Assembly (NCBI GenBank): GCA_026397675.1
Contig: JAPLUH010000051.1
Coordinates: 1-21,049 of the forward strand
From: Verrucomicrobiota bacterium
Lineage (GTDB): Bacteria; Verrucomicrobiota; Verrucomicrobiia; Limisphaerales; UBA9464
Direction of reading: 5' to 3'
DNA: 21,049 nt
Part shown: one piece after another, positions 15,601 through 21,049 of the stretch
Layout of the letters: every line of letters begins with the position of its first letter
Numbering within the stretch: position 1 is the stretch's first letter
Notes under the pieces: model-generated
Told to the model about the DNA's origin: nothing
Seen by the model: the letters and a program-made list of their open reading frames with translations, nothing else
Databases searched by the model: none
Position numbers and translations under genes: made by a program

Positions 15601-15716
15601 GGCACGAACCCAGCCCGGTGGGCCAAATAGGCCAGACCACCCAAGGCTAGGGCGTGGACGATCATCGAGATGATCAGACTCGAGCGGTCCGTCTTCTTTT
15701 TGGCGTTGCGGGCCAT
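12621..15716 (-). CDS. TonB-like N-terminus fused to a TonB-dependent outer-membrane receptor
   Basis: 1031 residues in one uninterrupted frame. Residues 1-12 are a basic cytoplasmic tail; 13-32 form one transmembrane helix (SLIISMIVHALALGGLAYLA) containing S17-x3-H21, the spacing of the functional Ser and His in the TonB helix. A Pro/Lys spacer follows at 49-71 (PPEKPKPKPKPPEPSPEIPK) and a low-complexity Ala/Pro/Thr/Gly linker to about 165. From 167 (VAAVLEERKNAATSQEAISA) it is a receptor plug: IVIRGLNDRYNIATLNGAELPS (215-236), LDLIPAAMIDRVVVSKTFTPDLQGGFAGGAVNIVTKSF. The rest is a long barrel ending in VSLTLSADF with the terminal Phe of outer-membrane proteins. There is no cleavable signal peptide and no TonB C-terminal domain. 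It lies 9 bases after exbD, in the place of tonB. Ligand unknown. Confidence 0.88.
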   Translation of the reverse strand: MARNAKKKTDRSSLIISMIVHALALGGLAYLAHRAGFVPQAIYQITGIRPPEKPKPKPKPPEPSPEIPKPKASDIVEETAAPPTATAPATAAPPTATAARSDAPPAQGGGAGNFFKAEVRKPDAAPVRPIQGKPGTGAGTLGASKSTASATAAKSAFDEATTKPSTVAAVLEERKNAATSQEAISAEQIARTGGGDASQITTKITGVVATDNRQIVIRGLNDRYNIATLNGAELPSADPRRRAPQLDLIPAAMIDRVVVSKTFTPDLQGGFAGGAVNIVTKSFPAKGFTTVSAGTGLNSSATMNEGFLKIPGGANDFWAMDDGSRALPSKALIDPSIITDAQRPWRNTTQQAAGADRLALAQKYDAALRSFNNTTFAPSMGQPGPNSNFAVSSGDTTWLFGRRFGWFGTFNHDRQFQFYENAFRGRYSYGTDPVDGGPLIRTSEFRRDQSIMSVGWGAVASMAMELMPGHELSFSFLNNQSAQHYITEETGQTINQFQPGSDERTRIEQLTYRERYLRNFQFKGRHEFREVGSTQLDWSFSSSGTGENSPDERIFPMIVSPSGNGFTNVIAQSAELPNINQPSRFFRDSQDKSWNFRSDLTIPFTPGNGLESSIKVGGNVLESERRLREQRFEYEISQTTGANQPDVVGYANSVLNFQGQQFITNATGSGANARTAYYFPNATFLRSGLPFDGYGYDGTQSIPAVYAMADLFVLPKFRLVGGARLEQTDLKAEVLPRSRILGSSSSGNIATTDVLPSIGGVFPITSNFNLRLNWSQTIARPTYREFAPFEYFDTFDGLAYRGNADLKRSEIENYDARVEWFPRPGELLSAAYFRKNILNPVEPYIADNAAGIVSFTNNASAIVSGFEFEARKNLAALDPLLAGITLGGNAAFISSEVDVFYPVGNGVGLYNRPLFDQPKYILNSDLAWEIARSRTTFSVSFTRSGQRLAVDGGQGSPNIYEQPINTLDFFVNQRLGRRWKMRFGARNLLDPEIRQTLINDLGTREERYGDQYVFRSYKRGITVSLTLSADF

Positions 15717-15725
15717 GACGGTTCT

Positions 15726-16178
15726 TTATTTCGCAGCGCCCGCGGTGTCCGTCGCGAGGCCGATCTTGGTCACATTGGCCCGTGTCAGGATGTCGAGAAC
15801 TTGCACCACCTTCTGGTAGTTCACGTTCTCGTCGCCACGCACCACGACGCTCAAGTCTGGGTTGCTCTTGCGGAAGCGGATGATCTCATCCTCGAGCTTC
15901 TTGAGGGTGATGGGCTCGGCGTTAAAGTAGATGTTCCCTGCGGCATCAACCGTGACATTGTTAATGTCCTGTTTTGTTTGGTTCTGCGGCGGCTGCTGTG
16001 CGGCCGAGGGCAGGTTGATGTCGATGTCGTTGGTCGAGGGGGCTGTGGTGATGATGAAAATCACCAGGAGCACGAAGGCCAAATCCAGCAATGGGGTGAT
16101 GTTGAGTTCACCCATCGCATGGTGATGCGATGCGGAATATTTTTTGCGTCCACGACGCCCGGTGGCGGCTGCGCTCAT
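15726..16178 (-). CDS. exbD: ExbD/TolR-family biopolymer transport protein
   Basis: 150 residues. It has a cytoplasmic basic tail, one transmembrane helix (ITPLLDLAFVLLVIFIITT) and a periplasmic domain (DIDINLPSA..., NVTVDAAGNIYFNAEPI..., VVVRGDENVNYQKVVQVLDILTRANVTKIGLAT), the standard ExbD layout. The proton-carrying aspartate is D32. ExbD pairs with ExbB in the inner membrane to convert proton-motive force into motion of TonB. The ATG overlaps the exbB stop by four bases (ATGA) and the receptor fusion starts nine bases after its stop, so the three proteins are expected in a fixed ratio from one transcript. TolR is excluded only by context: no tolB or pal is present. Confidence 0.93.
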   Translation of the reverse strand: MSAAATGRRGRKKYSASHHHAMGELNITPLLDLAFVLLVIFIITTAPSTNDIDINLPSAAQQPPQNQTKQDINNVTVDAAGNIYFNAEPITLKKLEDEIIRFRKSNPDLSVVVRGDENVNYQKVVQVLDILTRANVTKIGLATDTAGAAK

Positions 16179-16963
16179 GGGCGATGGGTCGGGTTTTGAG
16201 CCGGCTGACCAAAGTTAATGTTCCGCAGCGCGTCGGCGATTTCATCCGCCAGAGCGCGGTTGTCGACGTACTGGTGCTCCAGGTCGGTCATCACCTCGGA
16301 GTTGAAGTTATCTAGCTCCTGCGTGATGCCGCGGATGGCGGTAATCATCAAGTTGTAGGCGAACATCGCAGGGATGGCCACGAAGAGACCGACGACCGTG
16401 GCGATGAGTGCACCGGCGACACCCGGGGCCATCGCAGTGAGGCTCGCGCTGGCCGCCATCGCGATACCGGAGAAGGTTTCCATAACACCCCAGACCGTGC
16501 CTAGAAGACCAATGAAAGGGCCGCCCGAAACGGCCGTGGTCAGGATGATCATGCCCTTTTCTAGCGACAACGCCTCGGCGCTGACCGCTCGCTCTAGGGC
16601 CACTTGAACGGACTGGAAGGACTCGACACTAATGCGCTTCTTGCCTTTCACGGTCACCGGATTGTTCTCCAAGTGGTACTCCACTTCACCGCAACCGGAG
16701 GCGTAGACCTCGAAAGCCGGGGCTCCGGCAAACTCTCGCTTGTCGCGGAAGAGTGTCATCGGATCCTTGGACTCCCGATAGGCGGCCAGGAACTTCCTGC
16801 TCATGGCGCGGGCCTTCAAGATTTGACGGCCTTTGGTGATGATCACCGACCAGGAGACCATCGACACCAGGATCAGGGCCGAGATGGTCATCTTGCCCTC
16901 GATCGTCGCCTTCTCGAAAGCGAAGGTGAGGGCGTTGGCGAGGATGGGTTGGAACGGGTCCAT
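16175..16963 (-). CDS. exbB: ExbB/TolQ/MotA-family proton channel
   Basis: 262 residues with three predicted transmembrane segments at about 25-42, 137-160 and 183-206 and a large cytoplasmic loop between the first two, as in ExbB. The conserved stretches GPFIGLLGTVWGVMETF (148-164) and GVAGALIATVVGLFVAIPAMFAYN (181-204) are typical and form the proton pathway with ExbD. It energises TonB-dependent uptake; here the natural partner is the receptor fusion two genes downstream. A BamE-like lipoprotein gene ends 44 bases upstream on the same strand. The start ATG at 16963 (MDPFQPILANALTFAFEKA) fits the usual short periplasmic N-terminus. Confidence 0.93.
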   Translation of the reverse strand: MDPFQPILANALTFAFEKATIEGKMTISALILVSMVSWSVIITKGRQILKARAMSRKFLAAYRESKDPMTLFRDKREFAGAPAFEVYASGCGEVEYHLENNPVTVKGKKRISVESFQSVQVALERAVSAEALSLEKGMIILTTAVSGGPFIGLLGTVWGVMETFSGIAMAASASLTAMAPGVAGALIATVVGLFVAIPAMFAYNLMITAIRGITQELDNFNSEVMTDLEHQYVDNRALADEIADALRNINFGQPAQNPTHRP

Positions 16964-17007
16964 GATCGATCGGTCTCTCGTTGAAAAAGTTTAGGGTGCT
17001 GAGCCGA

Positions 17008-17343
17008 TTACTTCGCGGTGGCCCCAGCGGGCGCGTTCGTTCCGAAGAGGCTGGATCCGAAGTTGGATCGTTCGCCGAAGGACTCGACGGAGCCCTTCTG
17101 GATGCGCACCACGAATTCCTTCATGTCACCGACGCCCTTGTTGAGGAGGTTGTAGGTGAGGAACTCCACGTCGCCCTGGGCCGAGATAGCGTGTGGGCGA
17201 CCCAGAGTCTTCACAACCTCGTCGCGAGACATTCCTAGGGAGAGATGGTTGAGCTTAGCCGAGGAGGAGGCGCAGCCGACCATCCATGCGGCGGCAGCGC
17301 AGGTGGCGGCGAGTACGGTGATCCGGCGGATCGAAGCGTTCAT
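17008..17343 (-). CDS. small lipoprotein with BamE/SmpA-like fold
   Basis: 111 residues from the ATG at 17343; the frame is open farther upstream but only this start gives a lipoprotein signal, MNASIRRITVLAATCAAAAW followed by MVGC, with lipobox cysteine C24. After the Cys the segment LNHLSLGMSRDEVVKTLGRPH and the later VEFLTYNLLNKG match the beta-alpha-alpha-beta pattern of BamE/SmpA-like proteins. It is therefore probably a membrane-anchored periplasmic accessory protein. It sits immediately upstream of exbB (44 bases), suggesting a link to the receptor system, perhaps in outer-membrane assembly of the unusual fusion; that link is inference. Upstream lies AAAGG about 13 bases before the ATG as a possible ribosome-binding site. 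Confidence 0.75.
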   Translation of the reverse strand: MNASIRRITVLAATCAAAAWMVGCASSSAKLNHLSLGMSRDEVVKTLGRPHAISAQGDVEFLTYNLLNKGVGDMKEFVVRIQKGSVESFGERSNFGSSLFGTNAPAGATAK

Positions 17344-17380
17344 ACCCGGAAACCTTTGCTGGTGCAGATGGCGGCAGTTT

Positions 17381-17397
17381 GTCGTGTTTGTGACAAA
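17381..17397. promoter_or_regulatory. candidate regulator site upstream of the lipoprotein-exb operon
   Basis: A small palindrome TTTGT-G-ACAAA (17387-17397) overlaps a near-direct repeat GTTTGTC/GTTTGTG (from about 17378). It lies 44-54 bases before the lipoprotein start and inside the 80-base gap after the AraC-type gene. This layout would suit an operator, but it is a short match seen by eye. Confidence 0.25.
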
Positions 17398-17423
17398 TGT
17401 GCGACGAACGGCAATCGAATCCG

Positions 17424-18266
17424 TTACCCGATCGTCGTGGATCCGGTACTGGAACGTTGAGATGCCTGCTGCTGTTGCCACTGAGTGGGCGCCATTCCGA
17501 ACTGTCTTCGGAACCATGCCCGAAAGGCGTCTGCACCCTCGTAGCCGCACGCTTTGGCAACTGAAGTGATGTCTGAGTCGGCTTGGGCCAGCATCGAGCA
17601 GGCCTTCACTTTGAGCCATTCTCGCTGTTGTCCCGGCAGGCTGCCGCCGAAGCGTTCTCGGTAAATTAACAGCAGACGTCGGGTCTCGCAGTGACAACGG
17701 CGGGCCAATTCCTCGACGGGCATGGACATTAATTGCGCGTCGGTGAGTTGGTGGAGCAGTTCCTCTAGTCGATCCCCGGCATCCCGTGGTGAACCCACCG
17801 GTACGGAGGACTTGTAGGCAGGAGGAGACAGGACCGTGGACACCAACTCCAACAACCGCGCCCGTTGCTCCAGCGATCCGGTGTCGTTGGAGAGGTGGGT
17901 GTTGGTGAAGCGTTGAGCAGCGGGATGCTGCCGGTCGAGAACCCAAGGCAGGGCGGGGTCAATTTGATCTGGATGGTCGATCCGGCGACGTTCCAACAGC
18001 GTAAAGACCCCGAAGAGCGTGGTCGGATCTAGCCGAAACCAACGGAACGAAAGGCTGCCCAGTTGGCTGGCCCGTAGCCTCAGCAAACAGTTTCCGCCAT
18101 GGATCGCGACCATCCCGGTCGACAGCGCCTGGCTCGGTGTTTCGCCCATCAGGTACGCGTCTCCGGATATGAGCCACAGGAAGGTCCATCCTGAACCTGG
18201 AAAGTCCCATTCCTCGCCCCGGTTGAGGCGCCCTTCGTTGAGCAAGAGAGAGGAATCTAGACCCAT
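17424..18266 (-). CDS. AraC-family transcriptional regulator
   Basis: 280 residues from ATG 18266. The frame also opens with GTG at 18299, but the ATG has a purine-rich GAGAGA stretch eight bases before it. The C-terminal ~100 residues form the two-helix-turn-helix AraC domain: MPVEELARRCHCETRRLLLIYRERFG is the first unit, DITSVAKACGYEGADAFRAWFRRQFGMAPTQW the second, the latter matching the family signature. The N-terminal part (SGWTFLWLISGDAYLMGETP..., MVAIHGGNCLLRLRA) looks like a cupin-type ligand-sensing domain. It lies upstream of and in the same direction as the lipoprotein-exbB-exbD-receptor genes (80 bases), making it a likely regulator of that system; this is inference. Confidence 0.87.
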   Translation of the reverse strand: MGLDSSLLLNEGRLNRGEEWDFPGSGWTFLWLISGDAYLMGETPSQALSTGMVAIHGGNCLLRLRASQLGSLSFRWFRLDPTTLFGVFTLLERRRIDHPDQIDPALPWVLDRQHPAAQRFTNTHLSNDTGSLEQRARLLELVSTVLSPPAYKSSVPVGSPRDAGDRLEELLHQLTDAQLMSMPVEELARRCHCETRRLLLIYRERFGGSLPGQQREWLKVKACSMLAQADSDITSVAKACGYEGADAFRAWFRRQFGMAPTQWQQQQASQRSSTGSTTIG

Positions 18267-18375
18267 CGTAATCTCTCGATCTTTGGGCCGACGCGTCACA
18301 CGAGCATGACGCGCAGGAAACAGAACGGTGACATTTTGGGCCGAGGCCCTGCGCGTTTGGGCTCCGGGTTTTCCT

Positions 18376-18415
18376 CAAAAGCAAAAGCCCCTCGCCGCAG
18401 GGGTGCGACGAGGGG
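18376..18415 (-). terminator. rho-independent terminator of the PEP-CTERM gene
   Basis: Read on the minus strand: CCCCTCG and CGC pair with GCG and CGAGGGG (18405-18415 with 18388-18398), giving an 11-pair stem with one mismatch and a six-base loop, followed by CTTTTGCTTTT. It lies 26 bases after the stop at 18441. Confidence 0.85.
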
Positions 18416-18440
18416 TGATCTTAAAGCAACGTTGCAAACC

Positions 18441-19100
18441 TCAGCGTTGAGCCGAAGCGCGGCGCAGGACTAGGAGCGCACCGAGGCCAGCCAAGCCCAC
18501 GAAGCTGAGGGCTACGGAACTGGGCTCAGGGATGGATGAATACTGGATGTTGTCGTACAAGGCGCCGGAAGGCAGCAGCACCATGTCGACGCCGCTGATC
18601 GGTGCCGCCAAGGCGGCGGTGAAGCCGGGGCTCGTTTGATTGGCCGGAATGGACGCCAGCAAGGTGTTGCCAGTGGAACTGACTCGGTAGAACTCAATCA
18701 TCGCACCGGGGTCTCCATAGGTGTCCTTGTCCAGCGTCACCGAGAACTGGGCCAGCATTTGCGGTGAACTAAACCGCACGAGGGTCGGTTGGAACACTCC
18801 GTCGAGCGCGACCAACCCCGACGGGGCGCTGCCGCGGTCGTAGAAGGCCGGGTTGCGCACCAGGATAGGGCTGGAGCTGTCGAAGAGGCGCCACCGTTCG
18901 GTGCCTGCGATCCCGTCGCCGTCTGCATCAAGGTCCGCAGACCAAGTGGCTTCGCCGAAGCTGACACCGGTCGGCGCGGCCAGGTTGGCTGGTGTCCCTG
19001 AGTTCAGGGTGTCGAAGGTGATCGAGATGGACTGCGCTTGGGACGCGGTCGCGAGGAGCAGGCCCGCCATCAGAGCGGCCGAAAATGAAGGGTTGATCAT
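18441..19100 (-). CDS. PEP-CTERM sorting-signal surface protein
   Basis: 219 residues. A Sec signal peptide covers residues 1-22 (cut near QA22). The C-terminus has the full PEP-CTERM signal: I190-P-E-P-S-S, a hydrophobic helix (VALSFVGLAGLGALLVL) and the basic end RRASAQR. In bacteria with exosortase, such proteins are cut at this signal and released or attached to exopolysaccharide at the cell surface. The mature part is beta-rich, without a named domain; D56-x-D-x-D-G-D-G at 56-63 resembles a Ca-binding loop of the EF-hand/TSP3 type. It lies 31 bases after the alkaline phosphatase stop on the same strand and is followed by a terminator, so it is the last gene of that unit. Confidence 0.87.
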   Translation of the reverse strand: MINPSFSAALMAGLLLATASQAQSISITFDTLNSGTPANLAAPTGVSFGEATWSADLDADGDGIAGTERWRLFDSSSPILVRNPAFYDRGSAPSGLVALDGVFQPTLVRFSSPQMLAQFSVTLDKDTYGDPGAMIEFYRVSSTGNTLLASIPANQTSPGFTAALAAPISGVDMVLLPSGALYDNIQYSSIPEPSSVALSFVGLAGLGALLVLRRASAQR

Positions 19101-19131
19101 AGTGAAAGGTGGTTCGGGAGAAGCGCCCGAT

Positions 19132-21049
19132 TCACTTGGTCACCGGCACGCCGCCCAAGACGGCTTGCATCACGTTGAAGAACACATCGGTGTTGTCGAT
19201 CGATCCCCGGAACAGGCTCGCGCCACGTCCTTCGGCATAGACCGGAATATCCGAGGCCGTGTGAACCGCTGAGCTACCGGCTGCAGCGCTGGGCACCTGA
19301 CCGGTGACGAGGAACATTCCGTTGGTGTCCCGGTTGATAGGGCCCGCCGGGTAGGTGTTCAAGGGGGCGACCTTGCCGAAGGGCTGCTGGCTGTCCTGCA
19401 GCGGCAGCGGATTGGTCAGCCAGTTTTCGTAGCGGTCGGCGTTGCCGGCGTAGCCGATGAGCATCTTGTTGTCCGGATCGGTGGTGGTCGGATAGCCGTC
19501 ATCCGCCATCGTGTAGACCGGGAAACCGGCGTTCTCATACACCCCCACAACAGCCTCGCGAATCGCGTTGTTGGTGTTGCCGATGCCTTGGGACAGTTCG
19601 GTGAGCTTGGCGTTGGTGACGCGGGAGGCGCCGATGATGTTGACGCCGGCGCACTCATGGTCGGCGCAAACGACAATCAACGTGTCGGGGTCGGTGGCCA
19701 AAAATGCCCGGGCGGTCGCAACGGCACGGTCGAATTCCAAGGTGTCTAGGATCCAGCGCTCGGTGTCCATGGCATGGGCCTGCTTGTCGATCGAGGCGGC
19801 TTCCACCATCAGGGTGAATCCGTTTTTGTTCTTCGAGAGCACTTGCAGGGCCTTGGCGGTCATCTCGTCGAGCATCGGCTGGTCGGGGAAACCGAAGTCA
19901 TCGACGACGGTCGAGGCGCCGCGGCGCTTGTCGATCTTGTCCTTGGCCACGTTCATGTTGGAGAACGAGAACAGTCCCAGCAGGCGGGTGGTGTTCGAGG
20001 GCAGGAGGTCGAGCGAGGTCTTGTCCGGCGCGTAGTTAAAACCCGCCTTGATGAAGTCGCTCAGCAAATCGCGTGAGGGATCGGAAGCACCCGCAGGAAC
20101 TCCCCAGCGGCTGGCGATATCCTGCGGCAGGACGTAGTCACTGGAGGTGGCGCGAGCCGATCCATTGGTGCCGGCGCCCAAGAACCATTTACGTCCGCCG
20201 CCCAAGAGCACGCGGAGACCGCGGTTGGTCACGCCCTCGTCGAGGTATTGATCGCAGATGCCGGTGCCGGCGCCGCGGTTGGAGGTGTGGATGGCGAAGG
20301 CGGCCGGAGTCGCGTCGAACACATCGGCCGTGGTGACGATGCCCAAGGTCTTGCCCGAGGTCCGCAATAAATAGGATCCGAGGTATTCGATACGGGGGTT
20401 GTCAAACGCCGCAGCCGTGTCATCGGGGAAGACGCCCTCTTCATTGTTGTTGGCCTTGTTGCCGGTGGAGTAGCAGTGGGCGCCCGGGGCGGAATCCGTG
20501 ATGATCGAGTTCAACGAGTGAGTCTGTGCGATCGCCGTGTAAGGCATCGAATCGATGGCCATCTTGGAGTTGGCTTTTCCGAGTTGCACCCCCTGGCCCA
20601 TGATGCGCGCGGCCGTTCGGTGTGCGATCCCGAAGCCATCGCCGATCAGGTAAATGATATTTTTGGCGCGCCGACCCTGCGGAACGGCGGCAATGACCTC
20701 GAAATTACCAAAAGCTTGCACGGTCTTTCCATCCGACTGGGTGGCCGACACGCTGAATGTGTGGATGCCCGGCTTGGTGTTGGAGTAGGCCCGGAAGGCA
20801 ACCTGAACACTGTTAGTCACGGTGACCTTGTCTGCTTTTGTGAAGGTCAGCGACGCGTCGCTCACGGCAGTGCCGTCCACAGAAAACACGGAGCCGGTGA
20901 TCGTGGTTCCGGCATCTGGCCGAACAGTTGCCGCCAAATCAAAACGTTGTCCGGCGAAGAACCGGGCGATGATCGGGGGGGTGGTGTCGCCGAAGCTGAA
21001 GAGGGCGCTTGGCGGAGTGAGTCGGGAGACCGTCGGATCAGCGGAGGCG
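19132..21049 (-). CDS. alkaline phosphatase with N-terminal Ig-like region (5' end beyond window)
   Basis: The frame stays open to the window edge (about 639 residues visible), so the true start and any signal peptide lie outside. The visible N-terminal ~130 residues (SFGDTTPPIIARFFAGQRFDL..., GTTITGSVFSVDGTAVSDA, GIHTFSVSATQSDGKT) look like an Ig-like beta domain. Then the PhoA-type phosphatase begins: IIYLIGDGFG metal-binding Asp; ITDSAPGAHCYSTGNKANN with the nucleophile Ser after Asp; FTLMVEAASIDKQAHAMD and VVCADHECAGV for the other metal ligands; VHTASDIPVYAEGRGASLFRG for the last histidine. The enzyme releases phosphate from organic esters outside the cytoplasm. Residues around the active site depart from the consensus (DSAPGAH rather than DSAASAT), so substrate preference may differ. 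Confidence 0.9.
   Translation of the reverse strand, partial: ASADPTVSRLTPPSALFSFGDTTPPIIARFFAGQRFDLAATVRPDAGTTITGSVFSVDGTAVSDASLTFTKADKVTVTNSVQVAFRAYSNTKPGIHTFSVSATQSDGKTVQAFGNFEVIAAVPQGRRAKNIIYLIGDGFGIAHRTAARIMGQGVQLGKANSKMAIDSMPYTAIAQTHSLNSIITDSAPGAHCYSTGNKANNNEEGVFPDDTAAAFDNPRIEYLGSYLLRTSGKTLGIVTTADVFDATPAAFAIHTSNRGAGTGICDQYLDEGVTNRGLRVLLGGGRKWFLGAGTNGSARATSSDYVLPQDIASRWGVPAGASDPSRDLLSDFIKAGFNYAPDKTSLDLLPSNTTRLLGLFSFSNMNVAKDKIDKRRGASTVVDDFGFPDQPMLDEMTAKALQVLSKNKNGFTLMVEAASIDKQAHAMDTERWILDTLEFDRAVATARAFLATDPDTLIVVCADHECAGVNIIGASRVTNAKLTELSQGIGNTNNAIREAVVGVYENAGFPVYTMADDGYPTTTDPDNKMLIGYAGNADRYENWLTNPLPLQDSQQPFGKVAPLNTYPAGPINRDTNGMFLVTGQVPSAAAGSSAVHTASDIPVYAEGRGASLFRGSIDNTDVFFNVMQAVLGGVPVTK

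Noticed and set aside
1..21049. CRISPR array, rRNA, prophage or insertion-sequence transposase
   Set aside because: No regularly spaced direct repeats, rRNA motifs, integrase or transposase reading frames were seen.

Overview
The window looks like chromosomal DNA of a GC-rich Gram-negative bacterium, most likely a member of the Verrucomicrobiota (Pedosphaera/Limisphaera-like lineage). This is inferred, not proven. The main pointers are a GFTLIELLVVIAIIAILASLL prepilin leader followed by the SLAKAKGRAQ...NFRQLQ context, an H..FPDGH C-terminal motif, a PEP-CTERM surface protein, a CehA/McbA-type metallohydrolase and a large TonB-dependent receptor with its own ExbB/ExbD.

Layout. 1-1225: GNAT acetyltransferase and SAM methyltransferase (+). 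1226-1563: no intact gene, but an old-looking minus-strand reading frame. 1564-2481: exported alpha/beta hydrolase (-). 2631-2707: tRNA-Asp(GTC) with encoded CCA and a rho-independent terminator. 2750-3216: spacer. 3217-4727: two-gene AbiE (type IV) toxin-antitoxin/abortive-infection module. 4728-5063: spacer. 5064-5843: membrane-anchored pseudopilin-like protein plus a 54-residue small ORF (-). 5844-6168: divergent spacer with a perfect 9-bp inverted repeat. 6169-7644: exported protein built almost entirely from a degenerate repeat of about 19 residues centred on [VL]WP[FL][FWY]. 7748-9231: two paralogous thymidylate-kinase-like P-loop kinases in tandem (-). 9371-10228: prepilin-like protein. 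10345-12495: exported CehA/McbA metallohydrolase. 12496-12620: a strong palindrome between convergent genes. 12621-17343: apparent operon (-) of a BamE-like lipoprotein, ExbB, ExbD and a TonB-dependent receptor. 17424-18266: AraC-type regulator (-). 18441-21049: PEP-CTERM protein and an alkaline phosphatase with an Ig-like N-terminal region (-), the latter running off the window.

The most remarkable feature is the last gene of the exb operon, in the position where tonB normally sits. It encodes a single 1031-residue protein whose first ~70 residues look like the start of TonB: a short basic tail, one uncleaved transmembrane helix carrying the S-x3-H motif known from TonB, and a Pro-Lys spacer. 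This continues through a long Ala/Pro/Thr-rich linker directly into a TonB-dependent receptor plug and barrel ending in Phe. No TonB C-terminal domain is present. Read literally, this is a receptor covalently tethered to its own inner-membrane motor and spanning both membranes.
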